Source: Eunapius fragilis (taxonomy: Eukaryota > Porifera > Demospongiae > Spongillida > Spongillidae). From it: DNA of 64,000 bases. Position numbers and translations under genes: made by a program. Positions 56,513-64,000 of this stretch are shown piece by piece (within the stretch, counting starts at the first letter, position 1; each line of letters starts with the position of its first letter). The notes under the pieces were generated by a model. It worked only from the letters and a program-made list of their open reading frames with translations, searched no databases and was not told the origin of the DNA. Location: the NCBI GenBank assembly GCA_963681505.1, contig OY811988.1, forward strand, positions 5,354,607 to 5,418,606, given 5' to 3'.

Positions 56513-57941
56513 CTACAATTGCTTACTTTTCTTTTTGTAGTGTTTTACTTCAGGCCTAGCAGCTACATTAATTGGTGTTACATGTAACATATGCTCTTTT
56601 AACATTAATAATAATTTCTGTGCAGGTTGCTTAACAGAGTTATATGTGCGAACAAGGTTATTGAAATACGGATGCATGCACCCTGCTCCCCTAAGTAGCC
56701 AAAACCAAAATGCCATCGTCATGAGACTCAAGTATGTGCATTTTAGGGGTTGAAATGGAGACTCAGAAATTCGAGATGAAATGACTTCCAAAAGCTTGGC
56801 TCTTTCTTCAGGAGAACAAGCCTCCACTTCTTTGGACAGCTGAGTCATTGTGTCACCAGCACTAAAAAAACTACGACGATCACTCAGGTTCGTGGTTTGA
56901 TTCTTCACAGTTTTGGAAGACGCAGAGCTGGTAGGAACCTGAGCCTGACTGATATATGCAAAATGGAGTGGCTATGAGAATTGTTGTAATAAATGACTGA
57001 AAATTTAAAAATTGTGAGCTAAGTATTTACTTTCCCTGAGGTCTTTACTACTAGTACATCTATTGTTGGACTTTGCAGCAGGGAACGCCTCACAAAATGT
57101 GACTGTAATGCTGACTCAACAGGAGATAGGGGCTCAGTCACAGGATTGTGAAGAATCTCTTGAAGTACACCATCCACTGGAACATACTGACATGAGCTTT
57201 GCAAATGAGGTGTGTAGTCTGATAGTGGAAATTTGTTTTTGCATCGACTGCAAGCAACACTGATACTGCTTAGTGTGTCTAAAACAAGGCTACATGGTGG
57301 TCTTATTGTAGCAGCATCCTTCAAATGATCCCCATAACAACAGGGACACACAAGCTCATGCTTGACTTCAAGCCAAGAGCAGCAACATTTGGAGCATACT
57401 ACAGCTCCACATGTAACTAACTCAATTGGGCTGTTGAGGACTTCGAGACACAGTGGACACATAGCGCTATCTCTAGATGCATTACCCACCAATTTGGGTG
57501 GCTCTTCAGTAAATGGTACAAGAGGCGGTGGTGCTATCAATCCAATGTGATGGACTAAATTCCTGATTGGAATTTCTGGAGGCCTACCATCTAACTTGAT
57601 CTTCTATGGTCTCCCTCCCCTATCACATTTCCTCCCTTGCTCACACACCCTACACACATCGTCATTGTGTGACATCCAACCATCAAAAACCACAGTGCAC
57701 ACATTGTATGATCTTCCGCTATCTAGTGCCTTCTTATAAGATGCAATGGTTTAGTAGCACAAGTAGCAAAATGAGGTAGGATGTGTGGATGGCAGATCAT
57801 TGCTGATACTTATTCCGAATACAATTAATAGGTCTGAAGTATATGAGATACAACTGTAGATAGGTACTTTACGTCTTGTAGATGTGCAAAGCCTAGCACA
57901 ATCCTGCATATCTTTGCTAAATGGTGTGCATGTTCCGCCAT
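56513..57941 (-). pseudogene. RAG1 N-terminus-like gene with zinc-binding domains
   Basis: Minus strand. ATG at 57941 (MAEHAHHLAKICRI), then, after a frameshift, IYSCISYTSDLLIVFGI and STHPTSFCYLCY (compare the H-P-x-x-F-C-x-x-C element of the RAG1 zinc-binding dimerisation region), WMSHNDDVCRVCEQG followed by GGRP, then a RING-type finger (CPLCLEVLNSPIELVTCGAV, CSKCC, CPCC) and a further C-x2-C...H finger (VACSRCKNKFPLSDYTPHL). The first exon may end at 57029-57034 (GGAAA|GTAAAT) and continue, phase 0, at about 56938 into LSDRRSFFSAGDTMTQLSKE, to a C-terminus resembling the neighbouring transposase tail (HPYFNNLVRTYN, LLMLKEHMLHVTP, KHYKKKSK). In-frame stops at 57751 and near 57600. The catalytic middle is absent. 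Such N-RAG-TP-like elements are known in invertebrates; RAG1 itself is their domesticated relative. Confidence 0.65.
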
Positions 57942-58439
57942 TGTGTGACTTTACGCAAGCGCTCACCTCCAACTACGTGAAAGTCAACGATTTTAGCCAT
58001 ATTATAGAATACGAGAAAAAAACACTCATTATACCTGGTTACTTTACACGTGTTGTGTAATGACACAGGAACACAGATATGTTGGCAGAATCGCTGGGAA
58101 AACTGCAGGAAGCTGAAAAAATGGCCTTCTATGCACACCGCTCGAACCACTCGTTGTAAACGTAGCTCAGTTAACACGTGCGCAGTAGACAGGAACCAAA
58201 AACTGAAGTTGCGTGCTTGGGACACGAAATCCATCTAGGACTGCCCCACAATATGCTACGTGCCAAACCTTGTACATTGCCACCCGATACCAGACACATC
58301 GAGCTTTTCGAAGCATACTTGGTTGCTATGCTGGTTGCTAAGAGGATGTTAACTAATACCGTAAAATTCTATTTATAAACTAAGTTTCCAGCCGCAAACA
58401 GCCGTGTACACTGTATATTGAGTAATGTTCTCAATTACA

Positions 58440-58535
58440 TTAAGGGGGGGGGGGGGGGGGGGTTAATATGCTAACGTCACAATGACGCTAATTTTTTCAA
58501 AAATAGTTTGGACAAGCCCCCTAAGTAGGCCGCTT
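58440..58535 (-). repeat. Inverted partner of 55815-55890
   Basis: TTAGGGGGCTTGTCCAAACT and TTTTTGAAAAAATTAGCG on the minus strand match TAAGGGGGCTTGTCCAAACG and TTTTTGGAAAAATTAGCG at about 55820-55865 on the plus strand; each is followed by a homopolymer (poly-C on the minus strand here, poly-G on the plus strand there). The pair brackets the RAG1-like pseudogene (56513-57941). Confidence 0.6.
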
Positions 58536-58719
58536 TTGAACGACGCTTCTCCAGACCGAAACCATCTTTGATGCCCAAACACACTCGTTCAGTAGAGCAC
58601 AGGTTCATCTTCAACAATACTTCGTCTAAAGAGTCATCACGTGTTCCATTCAGTAACTGTACAACGAATTTCAACGAGTACAAATCATTACAGCCGTTGC
58701 TAGGTGAGGTAATTGCCAT
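58477..58719 (-). CDS. Small ORF, possible exon of a mobile element
   Basis: 80 codons: SNGCNDLYSLKFVVQLLNG, DDSLDEVLLKMNLCSTERVC, KDGFGLEKRRSKAAYLGGLS, KLFLKKLA. The composition looks protein-like and is predicted helical. The segment encoding YLGGLSKLFLKK recurs inverted at about 55815-55865 (GGGGGCTTGTCCAAACGATT), so it belongs to a repeat. Family not recognised. Confidence 0.35.
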   Translation of the reverse strand: MAITSPSNGCNDLYSLKFVVQLLNGTRDDSLDEVLLKMNLCSTERVCLGIKDGFGLEKRRSKAAYLGGLSKLFLKKLASL

Positions 58720-58784
58720 TTCAAAATTTTGGAGCGTAGGATTTTTTGTCCCTCAATTCAATGGATCGTAACACCCCTGGGGGT

Positions 58785-59290
58785 GGGGGTAAATGATAGG
58801 TTAGGTAGTAGAGTATCTGCTTTCTACCCCACCCTATCCTATCCACTATCTACCATCCTCTACCCCCCCCCCCCCCCCCCCCGCCCCACCCCTATACTAT
58901 CTACCCCACCCCCTATCCTGTCTACTACCTATCCTACACAGCCAAATCTTTACAACCTGTATCAGGATGTACTTGGTCAACAGAGCATGTACCAGGAATG
59001 ATATATGCGATATATAATCATATCATTCCTGGTACATGTTCTGTTGACAAGTACATCCTGATACAGGTTGTAAAGATTTGGCTGTGTATCTACTAACTAC
59101 CCTACCGTATCCTGTCTAACCCCCACCACTTAAGCTCCACTGCAAGAGGTGCCATCCCTCCCTCCAAAAGAGGTAGAGGGATGAGGAAAATTTGAACTTA
59201 CCCCACTTAAGCATACGCCCTAACCACCTTTATATACCTTGAATTGATTAAAGCAATTGTGGGTTTACACTGTATTGCATGGTTTCATTG
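58785..59290 (+). mobile_element. Foldback element, right of the RAG-like fragments
   Basis: A long palindrome centred near 59012: CACAGCCAAATCTTTACAAC, CTGTATCAGGATGTACTTGG, CAACAGAGCATGTACCAGGA and ATGATAT pair with the complementary run to about 59085, with few mismatches. Both sides continue into pyrimidine-rich TACCCCACCCTATCC blocks; the left contains a poly-C run (58863-58882). Extends right into the block shared with 53986-54345. Confidence 0.75.
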
Positions 59291-59494
59291 TAATTGATCA
59301 GTGAACCTTGAATTGAATTCACAAGGGTGCTATGATGTGTACTTGCATTCACACATTAACTTTCTGATGTAATTTATGACACGAAAATCTAGTTATATGA
59401 CGTGTTATTTTCGAGGTTGAAATGAAGTTATTGCTGTTTATACATATACCGTGTTACTGTAACTGACCATGGTGTTTCAAGTGCAGTGATTTTT

Positions 59495-60415
59495 AATAAA
59501 GCAGTACCGCCTACCTATGCTATCTCCGTCGTTGCAACGCTGCTTTGATCAGGCCTGCGAAAAGGTTCGTCCTCTTGGTTATCTGCCCTTCCCATTGCAG
59601 ATCATGGCTTCCATCTGAATAAAGGAGAGTTTCGTGATGCTTTGTGTCTGAGATACGACTGGACGCTTACTAATGTCCCTCAACATTGCAGTTGTGGAAA
59701 ACAGTTCTCTGTTGACCATGCCATGACTTGCCATCTTGGTGGTTTCCTAACTGTCAGGCACAATGACATTAGAGATCTTACAGCCTCATTGCTGACGGAA
59801 GTTTGTTATAATGTTGCAACAGAGCCACAACTACAACCTCTTAATGGAGAAACCTTTTCTTACCTCACAGCCAACACAGATGCTGAGGCCAGGGCAGATA
59901 TCAGAGCTAGAGGATTTTGGTCTAAAAGCCAAGATGCATATTTCGATGTAAGGGTTTTTCACCCTAATGCACCTAGCTACGTTTCAAAATCTCTTTCCGC
60001 TCTTTTTCGTACCCATGAACAAACCAAGAAAAGAGAATATGGACAACGCATTCGAGATGTTGAACATGGTGTTTTCACACCCCTAGTTTTTCCACTTCGG
60101 GTGCAATGGGGAGAGAAGCCACCACTTTTTACAAACGGTTAGCTGACCTACTATCTGAAAAACAAGACAAAGCATATTCCCTCATTATGGGCTGGCTGAG
60201 ATGTCGTCTGTCTTTTGCCATACTGCGCAGTGCTATCATGTGCCTACGAGGAAGCAGGTCTTCCTACCACCACCCAATCTATTGTGATCTGACCCTAGCA
60301 GTGCATGAGGGCAGAGTCTCTTCATAGACTGTATCTATTTCTATGGTTATTGTACTTGGTAATTATGTTGTTATCATTGTGTTTGTTGATTGTAACCAAA
60401 AAAAAAAAAAAAAAG
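59495..60415 (+). pseudogene. 5'-truncated LINE with endonuclease domain and poly-A
   Basis: An open frame before the first ATG reads LSPSLQRCFDQACEK, SSSWLSALPIADHGFHLNKG, EFRDALCLRYDW, then C-x-C-x7-H-x4-C (CSCGKQFSVDHAMTC), TVRHNDIRDLTASLL, EARADIRARGFW and DAYFDVRVFHP: the CCHC, R-H-N and D...D signatures of the restriction-like endonuclease C-terminus of R2-like non-LTR elements. A frameshift near 60105 moves the tail (FYKRLADLLSEKQDKAYSL, GWLRCRLSFAILRSAIMCL) into another frame, ending at 60327. An A16 run at about 60399-60415 is the poly-A tail. The RT is absent: a typical 5'-truncated insertion. Confidence 0.75.
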
Positions 60416-60498
60416 TTATAAACAAAGAGTTACATACGTGTAATTTATGTTATCTTTGTTATTTATTATAATTACATTCATGTATGTGTGTATGTGTT

Positions 60499-60533
<35 letters not shown>

Positions 60534-60790
60534 GCATGTGTTTGTCTTATACAGCACAGTATAAAAGGCAACTTTGTTAAAATCAATACCTAAGTTTGTA
60601 TTCAAGAACTAACAAGTGGCTCATCATATTTATATCTGGTCACGATTTCTTTTAATTTCGTTTATTATGTTTGAACTCTAAATTCATTATTTGGCTCATT
60701 ACAGTTTATTATTTTTCTAGATTGATTCCAAGTAGTGTTAATCCATGAAAGAATAGCTGTGGCATTGGTACGAACCAGTTGAAGATTCAG
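60416..60790. repeat. Intergenic DNA with (TG)n microsatellite
   Basis: TG-rich tract at about 60484-60542 with TTTG interruptions. Nothing else recognised. Confidence 0.6.
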
Positions 60791-61132
60791 CCATGCGGCC
60801 ATGCCAGCCATGCGGCCATGCCAGCCATGCGGCCATGCCAGCCATGCGGCCATGCCAGCCATACGGCCATGCCAGCCATGCGGCCATGCCAGCCATGCGG
60901 CCATGCCAGCCATGCGGCCATGCCAGCCATGCGGCCATGCCAGCCATGCGGCCATGCCAGCCATACGGCCATGCCAGCCATGCGGCCATGCCAGCCATGC
61001 GGCCATGCCAGCCATGCGGCCATGCCAGCCATGCGGCCATGCCAGCCATGCGGCCATGCCAGCCATGCGGCCATGCCAGCCATGCGGCCATGCCAGCCAT
61101 ACGGCCATGCCAGCCATGCCATGCCAGCCATA
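60791..61132. repeat. 17-bp minisatellite (GCCATGCGGCCATGCCA)
   Basis: About 20 copies; some units read ATACGG for ATGCGG, spaced fairly regularly (near 60861, 60962, 61098), suggesting a higher-order repeat. ORFs on both strands (HASHAAMPAM, WLAWPHGWHGRM) arise because 17 is not a multiple of three. Confidence 0.95.
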
Positions 61133-61250
61133 AGCAATCCTTGAGGACCACTGATTCCGGCCTGCATATATATGGAGGTGGTGGCATGTCTCGAGGCGAT
61201 CAAGGAGAGGATGCCAGAGGCCTCCCCTCCCCAGTCTCCATATGTTCTAT

Positions 61251-61253
<3 letters not shown>

Positions 61254-61328
<75 letters not shown>

Positions 61329-61378
61329 TGCACACACACACACTCGCACACACACACATGCACACACACACACACACC
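61254..61378. repeat. (CA)n microsatellite with TCGCA/TGCA interruptions
   Basis: CA repeat with a duplicated interruption block (CACTCGCACACACACACATG) occurring twice. Confidence 0.95.
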
Positions 61379-61379
61379 A

Positions 61380-62132
61380 TAGTTCTGAACACTCTTTGGG
61401 ATCATTAGCTCGGTGTTTCCTTTGCCTCTTGTGACCCTAGCTGCACCCTTGGCTGACACTCCCGCTTCCAATAGAGTTAGAGGATTTAGCAAGTGAGGTG
61501 ACCAAAACGCCTAATGCTGCAGTTCTGCCCAAGAACCAGTTAGGAAGTACGATGTCAGCCTGTCAGCCTGGCAAGGCTTTAGTCAACTGTTTCCAAAATC
61601 CACTAGAACTTCTATGTGCACTTGTTGACTGGTCTCCACCAGGATGTCTATAATCCTTGTTGTGGTAGGAGACCGTACTTGTATGTGGACCGCATGGTGA
61701 CCAAGATGTGATATGATCAAATGTCATGACCAGGACACACGGAGCCTTCTGAAGCGTCAAGGCCAGGCCATCAACTATGAGAACAGGAGGGTCTAGGTGA
61801 AGCCTAAAGCTCTCATGAGAGGGGGGGTGACAGAGGGCTAGGCTGCATAGTGGGGAGAAGGAATGAATAAAAGACGGGCCTTATATGCCAATGAAGGCAA
61901 GTTCAGAACAGGTGGTTGAACAGGTGGTCATCAAGCTTAGAGGACAGCTTTTTGTGCGTGGGAGGTGAAAGGAGGTCTCTGTCGAGATAACTTCTGCTGG
62001 AGAGGCAAAGTGTTGAAAACCTCTACAGCTTAAGACAAGCGCATGGTGGACTGACTGAGATCCAAAGCCAGACTTGTTAACAAAGACAAGGACATGAAAG
62101 CTGCTGATGTGCAGTGAGACAATGGTTGCAAA
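61380..62132. other. Intergenic DNA, no gene seen
   Basis: Composition is closer to balanced here and resembles decayed coding or transposon sequence, but no motif was recognised. Confidence 0.35.
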
Positions 62133-63322
62133 CCCAGGGCTCCTCTGCTCAGGCTGAGCTCATTCCCAGGGCTCCTCTGCTCAGGCTGAGCTCATTCCCA
62201 GGGCTCCTCTGCTCAGGCTGAGCTCATTCCCAGGGCTCAACTGCTCAGGCTGAGCTCATTCCCAGGGCTCCTCTGCTCAGGCTGAGCTCATTCCCAGGGC
62301 TCCTCTGCTCAGGCTGAGCTCATTCCCAGTGCTCCTCTGCTCAGGCTGAGCTCATTCCCAGGGCTCCTCTGCTCAGGCTGAGCTCATTCCCAGGGCTCCT
62401 CTGCTCAGGCTGAACTCATTCCCAGGGCTCCTCTGCTCAGGCTGAGCTCATTCCCAGGGCTCCTCTGCTCAGGCTGAGCTCATTCCCAGGGCTCCTCTGC
62501 TCAGGCTGAGCTCATTCCCAGGGCTCCTCTGCTCAGGCTGAGCTCATTCCCAGGGCTCCTCTGCTCAGGCTGAGCTCATTCCCAGGGCTCCTCTGCTCAG
62601 GCTGAGCTCATTCCCAGGGCTCCTCTGCTCAGGCTGAGCTCATTCCCAGGGCTCCTCTGCTCAGGCTGAGCTCATTCCCAGGGCTCCTCTGCTCAGGCTG
62701 AGCTCATTCCCAGGGCTCCTCTGCTCAGGCTGAGCTCATTCCCAGGGCTCCTCTGCTCAGGCTGAGCTCATTCCCAGGGCTCCTCTGCTCAGGCTGAACT
62801 CATTCCCAGGGCTCCTCTGCTCAGGCTGAGCTCATTCCCAGGGCTCCTCTGCTCAGGCTGAGCTCATTCCCAGTGCTCCTCTGCTCAGGCTGAGCTCATT
62901 CCCAGGGCTCCTCTGCTCAGGCTGAGCTCATTCCCAGGGCTCCTCTGCTCAGGCTGAGCTCATTCCCAGGGCTCCTCTGCTCAGGCTGAGCTCATTCCCA
63001 GGGCTCCTCTGCTCAGGCTGAGCTCATTCCCAGGGCTCCTCTGCTCAGGCTGAGCTCATTCCCAGGGCTCCTCTGCTCAGGCTGAGCTCATTCCCAGGGC
63101 TCCTCTGCTCAGGCTGAGCTCATTCCCAGGGCTCCTCTTCTCAGGCTGAGCTCATTCCCAGGGCTCCTCTGCTCAGGCTGAGCTCATTCCCAGGGCTCCT
63201 CTGCTCAGGCTGAACTCATTCCCAGGGCTCCTCTGCTCAGGCTGAGCTCATTCCCAGGGCTCCTCTGCTCAGGCTGAGCTCATTCTCAGGGCTCCTCTGC
63301 TCAGGCTGAGCTCATTCCCAGG
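62133..63322. repeat. 32-bp minisatellite, about 37 copies
   Basis: Unit CAGGGCTCCTCTGCTCAGGC + TGAGCTCATTCC, with a period of exactly 32 bp and very few variants (CAGTG for CAGGG, GAACTC for GAGCTC, CTCAACTG, CTTCTC, ATTCTC). The homogeneity indicates recent expansion or turnover. Confidence 0.95.
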
Positions 63323-63473
63323 CAGCACTGGAGGAGCACTGGTTATATTACTACAACCGTGCCAACGAGCAGCCAGCTGCAATGACCTCATCATGATGGC
63401 TCTAGCGATGGCTGGGATGATCCCAACTTTGTCACACTGGTTAACGTAGATTTATAAGTCAGGCTGCCGACCT

Positions 63474-63600
63474 ATGAAGGGGGTACCATGTTTGCACAGC
63501 CAAGGGGGTACCGTGTTTGTGCAGCCAAGGGGGTACCATGCTTTCACAGCAAAGAGGGTATATGTTTGTGCAGCCAAGGGGGTACCATGTTTGGGCGTAA
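63474..63600. repeat. About 30-bp tandem repeat, four copies
   Basis: Unit GGGGGTACCATGTTTGCACA + GCCAAG, with variation GTGCAG, CTTTCACAGC, and one degenerate copy. The flanking sequence to 64000 shows no gene. Confidence 0.8.
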
Positions 63601-64000
63601 TATGCCATACTAGTTCCGTGCACTTGCTTTCAGCTACTGCACCCGCTGAGGCTTCAGGGATTAAGTGGTGTAACAGTGATATCGTAACCAGGCTATACCC
63701 ATTGGAAGGTGGGGGGGACAGAACAGTCTCACTGCAAGAAGAGTATGGTTATCATTATTTGGGCTTGAGATAAACTCACAACTACAGTTATCTGTGTGTA
63801 GATCTAGATTTAGGATTTAGGGTAACTTTTGTCAAGCCCGCAGAACTTCAGCGCCCCTCCCCTGCTGATTATTCCTACCGAGCTTATTAATTACAACCGG
63901 ACGCGGACCACGTTATAACCTCAACGTCTCCATTGCTAATAGCAACCGAGTTGCGTAATACATGTATTGTAGGGTGTGGTTTCATCCGCTAGAAGGATGA

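Noticed and set aside
60665-61434. ORFs of 110-213 codons on both strands (His/Ala/Met/Pro or Trp/Gly/His repeats)
   Set aside because: Generated by the 17-bp minisatellite and the adjacent CA repeat.
62133-63322. Regularly spaced direct repeats resembling a CRISPR array
   Set aside because: There are no unique spacers: the 32-bp units are contiguous, and the DNA is eukaryotic. A minisatellite.
1-64000. Search for tRNA and rRNA genes
   Set aside because: No sequence with a convincing A-box/B-box cloverleaf or rRNA core was seen by eye; tRNAscan would be needed to exclude decayed copies.

Overview
This is eukaryotic, almost certainly metazoan, nuclear DNA. It has AT-rich intergenic sequence, GT-AG introns, TATA-box promoters, many micro- and minisatellites and a dense set of decayed transposons. 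The gene and element content (single-exon FGF-like beta-trefoil genes, CABIT-SAM adaptor genes, a tyrosine-recombinase retrotransposon, LINE C-termini with restriction-like endonuclease signatures, RAG1-N-terminus-like fragments) best fits an early-branching marine animal, most likely a demosponge. That assignment is an inference from content. No tRNA, rRNA or CRISPR array was recognised.

Layout. 0-6.2 kb: an inverted pair of intact single-exon genes for small secreted beta-trefoil proteins resembling FGF, with an orphan copy of their promoter at the window start and a relic of the coding region at 14.2 kb. 7.8-13.8 kb: a degenerate CACTA/EnSpm (tnp2) transposase, bracketed by two copies of a structured, apparently non-coding element (286-bp perfect foldback, TATA-like box, terminal hairpin). 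15.6-18.1 kb: CABIT-SAM gene 1. 19.5-20.8 kb: hAT transposase relic. 20.8-26.0 kb: a 5.2-kb tyrosine-recombinase retrotransposon with the split direct repeat order A1-ORFs-B1-A2-B2 (Ngaro/PAT type), with frameshifts. 27-35 kb: minisatellites, a tandemly amplified scrap of LINE reverse transcriptase, another foldback, two proline-rich ORFs, a two-exon gene with a long 15-residue repeat, a third copy of the structured element split by a MITE, and an integrase relic. 36.5-38.4 kb: a 26-bp minisatellite. 39.1-42.0 kb: CABIT-SAM gene 2. 43-45 kb: nested foldbacks and a LINE fragment. 45.6-49.7 kb: CABIT-SAM gene 3 on the minus strand, with an octamer microsatellite of about 950 bp in intron 1. 49.7-51.2 kb: a TIR element abutting its 5' end. 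54-59.3 kb: fragments of RAG1-like transposons, one carrying the RAG1 N-terminal zinc-binding region, flanked by an inverted pair of repeats. 59.5-60.4 kb: a 5'-truncated LINE with a poly-A tail. 60.8-63.6 kb: minisatellites.

Host genes. The clearest host genes are the two FGF-like ligands and the three CABIT-SAM proteins. The latter share an architecture (proline-rich or basic N-terminus, CABIT, coiled coil, SAM on its own phase-0 last exon) that recalls GAREM, a GRB2-binding adaptor downstream of receptor tyrosine kinases in other animals. Ligand-like and adaptor-like genes lie in the same 50 kb, but nothing in the sequence shows that they work together.

Limits. All comparisons rest on motif recognition without database searches. 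Several lesions in transposon ORFs sit at homopolymers and could be sequencing errors.
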